Positions 9,113 through 17,664 are shown, numbered from the stretch's first letter. The stretch: DNA of 64,000 bases from an uncultured Lactobacillus sp. (GCA_937874695.1 CALNAJ010000021.1:1-64000), one strand, 5' to 3'. The notes: a model not told the origin generated them from the letters alone. Translations and numbers: made by a program.

Positions 9113-9990
9113 GCCTTGATATGCATGGTGTATGCCATGGTTGCCGTTTCACCAGCAGCCACGTGATGGTTGCCTTCCTTACTCTTCAGCTCACGTAAGT
9201 CCCCTGAGACATCTGGCAAACCATTGAATGGTTCAACACAGAGGAATGGTGCGTTGGCACCTTCCTTGGTCCAGAGCGTCACGTAGTCAAAGTCTTGGAC
9301 ATCCAAGGTAATGGATTGGCCGCTGACCTTAGACCGTAACGTCACGTGTTCCAGGCCTGGTGCGTTCAGGATAATCAAACCGGCATCAAACATCGGATAG
9401 GTCAAATCAATCACGCCATCTTCATTCTTGAACGGTAAACTCTTACCGCTTCGGAATGGATTTGGCGTTTTTACGATCTCAAAGTTGGTTAAGTCTTTAG
9501 GTGCTGGCGTTAACGCAACTTGGTAGTCCGTAAACTTCTCGCCATCTGCGAATGGAACGTTGAATGCTGGGTGAGAACCGAGTGAGAAGGAAAGGTCCTT
9601 CGAATCATGGTTCTTGACGTCGAACTTCAAATGTAAGCCATCGGCCGTTAAGCTAAAGGTCACTTGTAATTCGAAATCAAAGGGATACATTTTTTTCGTT
9701 TCGTCGGTTGCCCGGGCTGACAAGGTCACTGCCGAGTCAGTTTGGTTCAGAACGGCGAAAGTCAAGCCACTAACGAACCCATGTTGAGGCATTTCGAATT
9801 TCTTGCCATCAATCAAGTAGCTGTCTTCGTTTGAACGACCAATTGCCGGGAATAATACCGGCGCATGCTTTGGCCAGAGATCGTTGTTCCACATTAAATC
9901 ACGACCTGTAGTCTGATCTACAAAATGGGTTAACTCGGCTCCAACTTCATTAATCGCAACCCGAAAGCGACTGTTTTGAATGGTGATCAT
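9109..9990 (-). CDS. Aldose 1-epimerase family protein
   Basis: A 293-residue GalM/LacX-type mutarotase that would interconvert alpha and beta anomers of a sugar or sugar phosphate. The features are NSRFRVAINEVGAELTHF at the N-terminus, PQHGFVSGL near residue 75 with a catalytic-type His, SLGSHPAFNVPF with a second His near 140, and CVEPFNGLPD with the catalytic Glu near 250. This LacX/YihR-like short class is common beside sugar-acid and pentose genes in lactobacilli. It lies 51 bases downstream of the reductase on the same strand and is probably cotranscribed with it. The start ATG at 9990 follows GAGG. Confidence 0.87.
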   Translation of the reverse strand: MITIQNSRFRVAINEVGAELTHFVDQTTGRDLMWNNDLWPKHAPVLFPAIGRSNEDSYLIDGKKFEMPQHGFVSGLTFAVLNQTDSAVTLSARATDETKKMYPFDFELQVTFSLTADGLHLKFDVKNHDSKDLSFSLGSHPAFNVPFADGEKFTDYQVALTPAPKDLTNFEIVKTPNPFRSGKSLPFKNEDGVIDLTYPMFDAGLIILNAPGLEHVTLRSKVSGQSITLDVQDFDYVTLWTKEGANAPFLCVEPFNGLPDVSGDLRELKSKEGNHHVAAGETATMAYTMHIKA

Positions 9991-10040
9991 AAAAATTCAC
10001 TCCTCATGTGTTCTATGTGTGGCGATCATTAATTAACTTA

Positions 10041-11669
10041 TTATTTAGCGTGCTTTGCTAAAGCATCTTCGATGGTCTTAACGATAGCACCCTTACCAGC
10101 GATCATTTGGCTGAAGTAGTTTTCAACTTTTTCACCCAAACCAACGGCGTAAAGGTCTTGACCGAAGATAGACGTGTTGTTTAAGACATCCTTCAAGTGG
10201 GCGTGAACGTCAGTAGATTCGCCTAACTTGATGTCGCCAACGTACTTCTTCAAGTCATCCATCATAGGATCTGGACTTGGTTCGAAGGCTTCACCTTCAT
10301 CGTTGACAGCCATCAGGTAACGGAACCAGCCGGCAATCGTCAATGGAATGAATTCCAAGGTCGAAGGATCAAAGCCGTCACGGTCAACGTATTGCTTGAT
10401 GGTTACCCCGTAACGAACTGGAATTTTCTGTGACGTATCGGTAGCGATCCGTTGTGGCGTATCAGGAATGTAAGGGTTAGGCAAACGCTTCGTAACCAAT
10501 TGGTCGATGAATTCCTTAGGGTTGATAACCTTAGGATCCGTAACAACTGGTAAACCTTCAACGTAACCGATTTGCTTGATAACACCGACCAGGTCCTTGT
10601 TTTGTAATTCGTCAGAGATTGACTTGAATTGCAGAACACTACCAAAGATAGCTAATGACGTGTGCAGTGGGTTCAGGCAGGTCGTAACCTTCATTTCGTC
10701 AGCTTCGCCAACCGTCTTACGGTCAGTTAAGATCACACCGGCGTCTTCAAACTTTGGACGACCATTAGGGAAGTTGTCTTCAACAACTAAGTAGTGGACT
10801 TCTTCAGTGTTGGTGAATGGTGCAATGTTAGTGTGCTTTGGCGTGTGGATGATCTTGTAGTCATCGAAGCCAGCGTCTTTCAACTTAGCACTAACCGTTT
10901 CAGATGGGTTTGGCGTGATCCGGTCGATCATGGAAAGTGGGAAGCTAATCTTCTTGCTGTCTTGTAAGTAGTCTAAGAAGTCTTGGCCCACGAAGCCATT
11001 TTCTTTCCAGCCCTTGGCAATCGTCAAGACACTGTCCTTTAACTTGTCCCCGTTGTTGGAGAAGTTATCAGTACTCATCAGAGTCAATGGCGTTGCGCCG
11101 TTTTGGAAACGACCTAACAGTAAGGCAACTAAGCCAGCCATGTTCCCCTTAGGTGCTGCTGGACCAGCGGCCAAGTCAGCCTTCGTGATGTCATTCAAGT
11201 CACCAGCAACCGTCTTTAAGTTGTAACCCTTTTCAGTAATAGAGAAGGAAACAACTTGCAGTGAAGGTGCCTTGAAGATTTCTTGCATCCGCTTCCAGTC
11301 AGCTTCACGAGCTGGCGTAGCGAACAATGCTTCAGTAACTGAGGCAAACAATTCTTTGTCAAAGTTACCATCAGCCTTAGTAACGACCCGTAAGATCCGG
11401 TCGTTGAATGGCTTGTAGACACCATCAACAACTGAGTCATCGTAAGTATCAGCTACGATAACACCAGAATCCAATTCGCCTTTTTCAATTAAAGTGTTGG
11501 CGATGGATGCATGGAACGCCCGGAACAAGTTACCCCCACCAAAGTGAACCCAACGTGGGTGTTCGTTTGTTGCCGTCCGTAATTTGTCTTGATCATAAGT
11601 AGGAACCGTAATCCCGGCTGCCGTAAAAGCCGCCTTGTTGTTTAAGTAATCATCCGTTAATTTAACCAT
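10041..11669 (-). CDS. uxuB: Mannitol dehydrogenase-family reductase (fructuronate/mannonate type)
   Basis: A 542-residue NAD-dependent long-chain polyol/uronate dehydrogenase. The N-terminal Rossmann region contains WVHFGGGNLFRAFHA. The central catalytic segment includes IIHTPKHTNIAPF, and the C-terminal part has ITIAGWFRYLM. Its length suits D-mannonate oxidoreductase (fructuronate reductase) of the uronate pathway, which is longer than bacterial mannitol 2-dehydrogenase. Mannitol, tagaturonate or arabinitol activity remain possible. The start is the ATG at 11669 behind AAAGGGCGG; the in-frame codon at 11687 lacks a ribosome site. It is first gene of a likely two-gene operon with the epimerase, under a strong promoter with an operator-like palindrome. 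Other uronate genes (kdgK, kdgA, uxaC) are absent from the window. Confidence 0.78.
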   Translation of the reverse strand: MVKLTDDYLNNKAAFTAAGITVPTYDQDKLRTATNEHPRWVHFGGGNLFRAFHASIANTLIEKGELDSGVIVADTYDDSVVDGVYKPFNDRILRVVTKADGNFDKELFASVTEALFATPAREADWKRMQEIFKAPSLQVVSFSITEKGYNLKTVAGDLNDITKADLAAGPAAPKGNMAGLVALLLGRFQNGATPLTLMSTDNFSNNGDKLKDSVLTIAKGWKENGFVGQDFLDYLQDSKKISFPLSMIDRITPNPSETVSAKLKDAGFDDYKIIHTPKHTNIAPFTNTEEVHYLVVEDNFPNGRPKFEDAGVILTDRKTVGEADEMKVTTCLNPLHTSLAIFGSVLQFKSISDELQNKDLVGVIKQIGYVEGLPVVTDPKVINPKEFIDQLVTKRLPNPYIPDTPQRIATDTSQKIPVRYGVTIKQYVDRDGFDPSTLEFIPLTIAGWFRYLMAVNDEGEAFEPSPDPMMDDLKKYVGDIKLGESTDVHAHLKDVLNNTSIFGQDLYAVGLGEKVENYFSQMIAGKGAIVKTIEDALAKHAK

Positions 11670-11745
11670 CTGAAACCGCCCTTTCATTTGTCAAAGTCTC
11701 GAACTGTCAAATTCAACTAATGGTCGAACCCATCAGCGCTGTCCA

Positions 11746-11765
11746 ACTAATATACTAGTATGACA
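11746..11765 (-). promoter_or_regulatory. Candidate operator at the uxuB promoter
   Basis: AACTAATATACTAGTAT (plus strand) contains the palindrome ATACTAGTAT at 11752-11761 and matches the two AACTGATATATTACT sites upstream of GH31 and 6PGDH at 12 of 15 positions. It lies immediately downstream of the predicted transcription start. Confidence 0.5.
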
Positions 11766-11779
11766 GTGTAACCGATTTC

Positions 11780-11807
11780 ATAATACAATATTCTCAGGAA
11801 TTGTCAA
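11780..11807 (-). promoter_or_regulatory. uxuB: Promoter of the uxuB-epimerase operon
   Basis: On the minus strand, -35 TTGACA (11802-11807), a 16-base spacer and -10 TATTAT (11780-11785). The leader to the ATG is about 100 bases. Confidence 0.75.
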
Positions 11808-11967
11808 CTATTTCAATTTAACTAAAGTGGTTTTAACCTTGTTGCACCGCGTCCTCAATAAAAATTGTAAAGTTTACGTCTTGAAAATATTTCTTTGGCA
11901 CGAAAATATCTAGTACATTAGTTATGTACGCCGTTTAAGTTAGCGCTACCAATTCAATCCTCATCGA

Positions 11968-11985
11968 AATGTTAACGTGAACATT
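11968..11985. promoter_or_regulatory. LacI-type palindrome AATGTTAACGTGAACATT
   Basis: This 18-base near-perfect dyad with a central ACGT and one mismatched pair lies 160 bases upstream of the uxuB promoter. The form resembles LacI-family operators such as KdgR sites. It could serve uxuB by looping, or be unrelated. The rest of 11808-12050 shows no coding frame. Confidence 0.4.
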
Positions 11986-12054
11986 GCGTACAGTCATAGT
12001 ATATCACTTGCTATAGAATCTTTAAATCCCTAACTTTGACTTCCCGGCAAATAA

Positions 12055-12080
12055 AAACGCGAAAGCCTATGCCTCCGCGT
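12055..12080 (-). terminator. Terminator overlapping the end of the HD-domain gene
   Basis: On the minus strand, AACGCGGAGGC pairs with GCTTTCGCGTT, followed by a U tract. The stem includes the last codons and stop of the gene. Confidence 0.75.
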
Positions 12081-12726
12081 TCCATTCCGCTTTATACTCT
12101 GCTAAAAAGTCTAACATCACCTGTTGCCGGTGCTCGGCGATGTCTTTAGCCGCTGACGTGTTCATGAGGTCCTTCAGCGTGAGTAGCTTTTCGTAAAAAT
12201 GATTAATGATTGTTTCGTTATTCAGATTGCGGTATTCAGCGTGCGTCATCTCGGTCCGGGGCTTAACGGTTGGATCATAAATCTTTTCACCAAAATGGCC
12301 ACCGAAGTAGATGGCGCGAGAAATTCCGATAGCGCCGATGGCATCTAGTCGATCAGCATCCTGAACGATCTGTCCTTCAATCGGCAGTGGTTTGGCCGTG
12401 CCATCTAACGTTTTGTGGTAGGACATGTTATCCATAATCAAGAAAATCATATCGACTTGAGCGGTCGTAAATCCCTGCTGGGCCAAGAAATACCGTACTT
12501 CTTGACTGGCTTGGGCCGTATCAGCAACCAATTTTTCATCGATCACATCGTGAAGGTAGGCCGCCGTCACCGTTACCACACGGTTGGCCTCGGGATAGTG
12601 TTGTACCAGGCGATCTGCTAGCCCCACGACCCGTTGGATATGATCAAAACCGTGGCCGGTCTCGTCATCTCCCATTTTGGCCCGCGAAAACTCTTTAACG
12701 GCATTTAAAATTGCTACTTCTGTCAT
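12067..12726 (-). CDS. HD-domain phosphohydrolase
   Basis: A 219-residue predicted metal-dependent phosphohydrolase of the HD superfamily (YedJ/YpgQ-like). The motifs are GHGFDHIQRVVGLA near residue 20 (first His), AAYLHDVIDE near 60 (the HD pair), and IVQDADRLDAIGAIGISRA near 125 (the terminal Asp). Relatives hydrolyse nucleotides; the substrate is unknown. The start is the ATG at 12726: one base separates it from the stop of the TetR gene, so the two are translationally close and cotranscribed. A longer frame through the TetR gene to 12885 is an overlap artefact. The product may therefore be controlled by the same TetR regulator. Confidence 0.85.
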   Translation of the reverse strand: MTEVAILNAVKEFSRAKMGDDETGHGFDHIQRVVGLADRLVQHYPEANRVVTVTAAYLHDVIDEKLVADTAQASQEVRYFLAQQGFTTAQVDMIFLIMDNMSYHKTLDGTAKPLPIEGQIVQDADRLDAIGAIGISRAIYFGGHFGEKIYDPTVKPRTEMTHAEYRNLNNETIINHFYEKLLTLKDLMNTSAAKDIAEHRQQVMLDFLAEYKAEWNAEA

Positions 12727-12727
12727 A

Positions 12728-13375
12728 TCAGTTAGTCTGCTCCTTTGTGGGTTCATCGTCATTGGCAGGTGGATCGCCAATAAAACCATAGAAGAACAAG
12801 TGCATGAGTTGATCCGCATACTTCTTGTACTCCGTGGCGCTGCCGACCAGTGGATGACTCGTCGGTGCGCTAAAGTATTGCACATACATATCCAAATACA
12901 TGATCAGGGCTTTATCGGTCAGTGACGGCGCAATCATCCCCGCCGCACGACCGCGAGAAATAACGCTGTCCCAAAAACGCTGTTTACCGTCCTGGTAGGC
13001 TTGATACGCCTCATCATTCCCCAATCGGCCGCCCATATCATCCGCAACAAATTGATAGAAGTCATCGCTCATCTCACCAGCATAGGTAGTCTTCGTGGTA
13101 ATCATGAGCTGAATCAACTCCCGAAACGACCGTGAATGATCATCGACCATGCGTTGATAGTCGGCATACCCTGTCTCAATCAGTGCCAACACGACTTGAT
13201 GTCCCAAGGTTAACTTACTATCAAAATACTTATATAAAGTCACCTGAGAAACCTGCGCCTCTGCTGCCACATCCTTAATGTGGGTCACCTTAAAGCCATC
13301 CCTCATAAACAACTTGCCAGCCGCTTTTAAGATGTTTTGTCGCTGCTGTTCTCGTCGCTGTTGATTCGTCGCCAC
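12728..13375 (-). CDS. TetR-family repressor, divergent from an ABC exporter
   Basis: A 215-residue transcription regulator. The N-terminal helix-turn-helix covers ILKAAGKLFMRDGF to HIKDVAAEAQVSQVTLYKYF, the standard TetR DNA-binding fold; the rest is the ligand-binding and dimer domain. The start is the GTG at 13375, preceded by AGGGTGGTGA at proper spacing; an upstream ATG at 13423 in the same frame lacks a ribosome site. It is divergent from the ABC exporter at 13550, with a perfect 13-base-arm operator between them. It probably represses both its own transcript (with the HD gene) and the exporter, and is released by a drug-like ligand. Confidence 0.9.
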   Translation of the reverse strand: MATNQQRREQQRQNILKAAGKLFMRDGFKVTHIKDVAAEAQVSQVTLYKYFDSKLTLGHQVVLALIETGYADYQRMVDDHSRSFRELIQLMITTKTTYAGEMSDDFYQFVADDMGGRLGNDEAYQAYQDGKQRFWDSVISRGRAAGMIAPSLTDKALIMYLDMYVQYFSAPTSHPLVGSATEYKKYADQLMHLFFYGFIGDPPANDDEPTKEQTN

Positions 13376-13451
13376 ATTTTTCACCACCCTTTTTAAAACA
13401 TTTACTGCTGTTAATTTTAGCATACCTCATTTCAGAAGAGTTTTTAATTTT

Positions 13452-13480
13452 AGTGAACTATTTTAGAAAAATAGTTCACT
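13452..13480. promoter_or_regulatory. TetR operator: perfect 13-base inverted repeat
   Basis: AGTGAACTATTTT (13452-13464), a three-base AGA centre, and its exact reverse complement (13468-13480). It abuts the -35 of the exporter promoter and lies about 77 bases before the TetR start, fitting control of both directions. Confidence 0.9.
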
Positions 13481-13486
13481 TTTCTA

Positions 13487-13515
13487 TTGACTTCCAGTAG
13501 ACGGGGGCTTACGAT
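13487..13515 (+). promoter_or_regulatory. Promoter of the ABC exporter operon
   Basis: -35 TTGACT (13487-13492), a 17-base spacer and -10 TACGAT (13510-13515). The TetR operator ends six bases upstream of the -35. The ribosome site AGGAGGG is at 13537-13543. Confidence 0.8.
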
Positions 13516-13549
13516 GATAGCGATTTAGAACCCGTGAGGAGGGATTTAT

Positions 13550-14449
13550 ATGACGAACGAACCAGTCTTACAAATTAATCATCTTCAAAAAAAATTTGGC
13601 CACTTCGAGGCCTTAAAGAATATTACTTTCGATGTTCATGCCGGTGAGGTATTTGGCTTTATCGGACCAAACGGTGCTGGTAAGTCGACCACCATTCGGG
13701 TCTTACTCGGTCTCATCCGGGCAACCGACGGAAATGCTACAATCTTCGGACAAGACGTTTGGTCGAACAGTGTCGCGATTCATCGCCGCTTAGCATACGT
13801 TCCTGGAGACGTCTACCTTTGGCCTAATCTCACCGGTGGGGAAATTATTGACCTCCTGCTAAAGATGAATGACACACAGCATTCCTCTAGAACTGATGAG
13901 CTAATCAAACAGTTCGGCCTGGACCCGACCAAGAAGGCCCGAACCTACTCCAAAGGAAATCGCCAAAAGGTAGCACTGATTGCCGCCTTTTCCCAGGACG
14001 CAGACTTTTACATTTTCGATGAACCCACGTCCGGCCTTGATCCGCTGAATGAACGACAATTCCAAATGGCCGTTCTTAATCTGAAGCAACAGGGTAAGGC
14101 AGTTCTCCTATCCAGTCACATTCTTTCCGAAGTTGAACGCATGTGTGACCGGATTGCCATCATCCGTGAGGGCACGATCATTGAAACGGGAAGTCTTGCT
14201 GAGATGCGGCACCTGACACGGACCGTCATCAACGTTACATTGAAAACACCGCTTGATTTGACCCAACTGGCAGGCGTTCACAACGTTGAAGCCGGACAGC
14301 ATCCAAATGAATGGCAATTTTCAGTCGAAGCTAAGTCCCTTCCCGCAGTCATGGCGGCCTTAACGGAACACCATATCATGGCTCTGCAAAGCACGCCACC
14401 AACCCTAGAAGATCTCTTCATGCACTACTACACAACGGAAAAGGAGTGA
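13550..14449 (+). CDS. ABC exporter ATP-binding protein (tetronasin-resistance type)
   Basis: A 299-residue ABC ATPase. Walker A is GPNGAGKST near residue 43, the signature is the variant YSKGNRQK near 143 in place of LSGGQ, Walker B is FYIFDEPTSGLDP, and the switch His lies in LLSSHILSEVE. The SKGNRQK signature is common in TnrB-type and related antibiotic exporters. It forms an operon with the permease that follows, whose start is six bases past its stop, and would drive ATP-powered export of a hydrophobic compound across the membrane. TetR and its operator lie directly upstream. Confidence 0.92.
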   Translation: MTNEPVLQINHLQKKFGHFEALKNITFDVHAGEVFGFIGPNGAGKSTTIRVLLGLIRATDGNATIFGQDVWSNSVAIHRRLAYVPGDVYLWPNLTGGEIIDLLLKMNDTQHSSRTDELIKQFGLDPTKKARTYSKGNRQKVALIAAFSQDADFYIFDEPTSGLDPLNERQFQMAVLNLKQQGKAVLLSSHILSEVERMCDRIAIIREGTIIETGSLAEMRHLTRTVINVTLKTPLDLTQLAGVHNVEAGQHPNEWQFSVEAKSLPAVMAALTEHHIMALQSTPPTLEDLFMHYYTTEKE

Positions 14450-14454
14450 GGGCG

Positions 14455-16080
14455 ATGACAACTCATTTTTCCCGTACCGGTCGCTTAACCGGACTGGCCC
14501 TACGCCGTGACCGCTTTAAGATCCTCATTTGGATTCTAGTTCTCGCTGGTCTTATGGTGGGTGTGGCTTACAAATTTACCGATATTTTTGGCACGCAGCA
14601 TGAGATTGCAGCCATTAAGGACACGCTGAAGAGTCCTGCCATGGTCGCACTCCTTGGAGCCTTTAAATTTACAAACAATCCGTCGACCGCGCAGATTTTC
14701 TCTACCGAAATGGTCGTCTTCATGGCGATTGCGCAAATCATCATGAATATTATGCTTGGCATTCACGCGACACGGGGAGAAGAAGATCAAGGCATCACCG
14801 AGTTAGTTCGCTCACGCGCGGTGGGGCAACTCGCACCACTGAGTGCGGCGGCCTTAGAGCTTGTCATCGTAAATGCCATTATTGCTGTCATCTATGGTGC
14901 CGGCTTAGGCCTTTCCGGAATGCATGGCATAACGACTGCCGGTAACTGGGCAGTGGGCATCGGACTTGCTACTGTCAGTCTCGTCTTTGGTCTACTAGGA
15001 TTGGTCGCCGCACAACTCGCCGATCATTCCGCTAGTGCCACGGGACTAACCTACGGATTGTTCGGCTTGGCCTACATCGTACGGATGATAACTGACGTTC
15101 AAGACCCGGACTACACCTGGTGGTCACCACTTGGCTGGGTCGAAAAAATATCACCCTACTACCATCTCAACTGGTTACCCATCGTCTTATCTCTAGTCAC
15201 CGCCATTATCCTCTTCGTTCTCGCGGCAAGTATCAACCTTCGCCGTGACCTTAACGCTGGTGCTCTGGCCACCCGACCAGGTCGGCGCACGGCATCTAGC
15301 TTTCTACGGGGCCCTGCTTCGCTACTGTGGCGACGCGAACACAACGTTATTATCGGGTGGATCATCGGTATCGCTGTTCTTGGGATGACCTATGGTAGTA
15401 TCTACAACACTGTTGGTGACATGCTAAAAACCAATCCGACGATGCAACAGGTCTTTGGCGCCAATGTCTTACACGAAGCCAATCATGCGATGCTAGTCAA
15501 CTTCACGTCAACGTTAGTCGTTCTAATGGCCGCGGTGGCCGCTATACCTGGTATTCAGCTCGTTTACAAGCTCTATAGTGACGAAACGAATGGCTGGTTG
15601 GAATCCCTATATGCGCGGCCACTCTCACGAACCCGTCTTTTCTTTAGCTACGTAATCACTGGCCTTCTGAGCAGTCTCGTTACCTTTGTTGGTGCCATCA
15701 GTAGCCTGATTTTCGTTGGAAATGCAACGCTTGATCATCCTAAAGATGGCTTGACGATGTTTGAATTCTGGCAGTCTGTCTGGGGACAATTGCCAGCAAT
15801 CTTGGTCTTTATCGGTATTGCCGCCACCATCATTGGGTGGTGGCCACGGATTCGTTCCCTGAACTGGCTGTACTTGGGACTCGGCTTCATTACCATTTAC
15901 ATGGGCGGTATGCTCAAGCTGCCAAAGTGGGCGCAGCACCTGTCCCCGCTCGGTTGGATGAATAAAGTCCCAACTCACGATGTGGAATGGACCAACTTCA
16001 GCTGGATGTTAGCACTCAGCGTGGCACTGATTCTGCTTGGTTGGTGGGGCTATCGTCGACGTGACCTACACATGAGTTAG
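14455..16080 (+). CDS. ABC exporter permease (tetronasin-resistance type)
   Basis: A 541-residue integral membrane protein with about 12 hydrophobic segments in two similar halves (one from LTGLALRRDRFKILIW, one from ASLLWRREHNVIIGWIIG). This fused two-repeat layout is typical of TnrB3-like permeases that pair with one ATPase. The start is the ATG at 14455, eight bases after AAGGAG; an in-frame GTG at 14446 overlaps the ATPase stop but would sit on the ribosome site. A strong terminator follows, so the operon has two genes. The substrate is unknown. Confidence 0.9.
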   Translation: MTTHFSRTGRLTGLALRRDRFKILIWILVLAGLMVGVAYKFTDIFGTQHEIAAIKDTLKSPAMVALLGAFKFTNNPSTAQIFSTEMVVFMAIAQIIMNIMLGIHATRGEEDQGITELVRSRAVGQLAPLSAAALELVIVNAIIAVIYGAGLGLSGMHGITTAGNWAVGIGLATVSLVFGLLGLVAAQLADHSASATGLTYGLFGLAYIVRMITDVQDPDYTWWSPLGWVEKISPYYHLNWLPIVLSLVTAIILFVLAASINLRRDLNAGALATRPGRRTASSFLRGPASLLWRREHNVIIGWIIGIAVLGMTYGSIYNTVGDMLKTNPTMQQVFGANVLHEANHAMLVNFTSTLVVLMAAVAAIPGIQLVYKLYSDETNGWLESLYARPLSRTRLFFSYVITGLLSSLVTFVGAISSLIFVGNATLDHPKDGLTMFEFWQSVWGQLPAILVFIGIAATIIGWWPRIRSLNWLYLGLGFITIYMGGMLKLPKWAQHLSPLGWMNKVPTHDVEWTNFSWMLALSVALILLGWWGYRRRDLHMS

Positions 16081-16102
16081 CTTTCAAACCTGGCATATTA
16101 GC

Positions 16103-16139
16103 AAACGGAATCCTCACAGTTGGATTCCGTTTTTGTTTT
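16103..16139 (+). terminator. Terminator of the ABC exporter operon
   Basis: AAACGGAATCC pairs with GGATTCCGTTT around an eight-base loop, followed by a U-rich tract. Confidence 0.93.
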
Positions 16140-16445
16140 GCTTGTTTTTGGTAGACCAAGCATACGGGTTTTTACGCCTGATAGCAAGAGTTAATTATTC
16201 ATAATATTATTTATATTTGGATATTATAATACTTGTCGTTCAAGCGGCTATTTCTATGCAATTTATATTTAAATTGGCATCTTCTAAACCCCTAAATAGA
16301 ATAATGAAATTGTTGTCGTATTTTCGGTAGCAATCAGTTATGCTGGGTCTATGCCATCCCATAGGCAAAATCCTCGTATCATCTTGGCTCTTAGTCCACG
16401 TCATGATACGGGGATTCCTTTATCCATAACCATTATCCCAATATA
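16140..16445. other. AT-rich intergenic region with an unexplained long hairpin
   Basis: There is no credible coding frame. At 16369-16382 AATCCTCGTATCAT pairs with ATGATACGGGGATT at 16403-16416 (14 pairs, one G-U) around a 20-base loop. Just before it, TGCC and GGCA (16352-16365) flank an eight-base loop. No good promoter is seen. It could be part of a small RNA or a second terminator. Confidence 0.4.
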
Positions 16446-16466
16446 AAAAGCCCGCTATTAAGCGGA
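16446..16466 (-). terminator. Terminator of the acetate kinase gene
   Basis: On the minus strand, CCGCTT AATA GCGGG followed by CUUUUU. It lies ten bases past the stop codon. Confidence 0.85.
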
Positions 16467-16476
16467 CTCACACTGA

Positions 16477-17664
16477 TTAAGTTGTTAACCGTGTAACATC
16501 ACGAACAATCATAAGTTCTTCATTCGTTGGCACTACGAGCGCCTGAACTGGACTCCCCTCAGGACTAACGACCCGTTCTTTACCCCGACAATCGTTCTTA
16601 GTCGGATCAATTGCAATGCCAAAGTAAGCCAACTTGTCCGCAATAACCTGTCGCATTTCGATCCCATTCTCACCCGATCCGGCAGTAAAGACGATTGCAT
16701 CTACACCACCCAGTTCAGCAATATAGCTTCCCACATACTGAACCACGCGACTCACGAACATATCGAGAGCGAGTTTGGACTTGGGGCGATCGGCCTGTGT
16801 CTGTTCCAAGTCACGTTGATCCGGCGACAGTTCTGATATACCCAATAGGCCAGAATTATTGTTCAAAATCGTAATCATCTCTGGCATCGTCTTCTGCAGC
16901 TTCTCGGCTAAGAAGGCCACCAGTGAGGCATCAATATCGCCTGAACGTGTCCCCATCATGACGCCTGCGAGTGGCGTAAAGCCCATCGACGTATCCAGAG
17001 CTTTACCATGGTCAAACGCCGTGATGGACGAACCAGAGCCCAAATGAAGCGTGATCAACTTCAAGTCGGCCAATGGTTTGTTTAATAACTCCGCCGTCCG
17101 CATTGCCACGTACCGATGGCTGGTTCCGTGAGCCCCATACTTTCGCGCACCAAATTTTTCATAGTAATCATAGGGAATACTGTACATATAATTCACCGCT
17201 GGCATCTGAGCATACAGCGACGTATCAAAGACGGCCACCTGTTGAGCCCTCGGCAGTAGCTGCGTAAATACTTCAATATAGTAAGCCTGTACCGGGTTAT
17301 GAAGCGGTGCGTAATCCTTGAGTGCTTTGATTTGTCGCAACACAGTTGGCGTGATAACGGCAGAATCCTTGAAGATTTCACCGCCCGCAACGATCCGGTG
17401 ACCCACGCCCGTAATTTCGCTCAGGTGCGACAAGATGCCATACGACTTTAAACGTGTTAACACCATTGCCGCAGCCAATTTATTGGTAATGTTGTCCTGC
17501 GTTTCCGTGAATTTCTCACCGTTGGCCAGTTTAACTTTAAACAACGATCCCGGTAAATTTAACCGGTCAACCATCCCCGAAGCAATCACTTGCTCCTCGG
17601 GCATCGAAAATAGTTTCCATTTCAGTGTGGAACTTCCCGCATTAATTGCCAATACTTTAGCCAT
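16477..17664 (-). CDS. ackA: Acetate kinase paralogue with altered conserved residues
   Basis: A 395-residue ASKHA-fold kinase that by family makes ATP and acetate from acetyl phosphate and ADP. The features are NAGSSTLKWKLF at the N-terminus, GHRIVAGGE, AHGTSHRYVA, LHLGSGSSI, GFTPLAGVMMGTRSGDID and FTAGSGENG. Several usual residues differ: GHR(V/I)VHGGE has Ala for the second His, FDTAFHQTMP reads FDTSLYAQMP (Tyr for the catalytic-site His), and HLGNG reads HLGSG. It is therefore a divergent paralogue whose activity may be lowered or shifted to another acyl phosphate. The start is ATG 17664 behind GGGAGG. It is a single gene with no pta neighbour. Confidence 0.85.
   Translation of the reverse strand: MAKVLAINAGSSTLKWKLFSMPEEQVIASGMVDRLNLPGSLFKVKLANGEKFTETQDNITNKLAAAMVLTRLKSYGILSHLSEITGVGHRIVAGGEIFKDSAVITPTVLRQIKALKDYAPLHNPVQAYYIEVFTQLLPRAQQVAVFDTSLYAQMPAVNYMYSIPYDYYEKFGARKYGAHGTSHRYVAMRTAELLNKPLADLKLITLHLGSGSSITAFDHGKALDTSMGFTPLAGVMMGTRSGDIDASLVAFLAEKLQKTMPEMITILNNNSGLLGISELSPDQRDLEQTQADRPKSKLALDMFVSRVVQYVGSYIAELGGVDAIVFTAGSGENGIEMRQVIADKLAYFGIAIDPTKNDCRGKERVVSPEGSPVQALVVPTNEELMIVRDVTRLTT

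Noticed and set aside
12727..12885. N-terminal extension of the HD protein through tetR
   Set aside because: The extension is antisense-free but out of frame with the real tetR coding sequence; the ATG at 12726 follows the tetR stop by one base.
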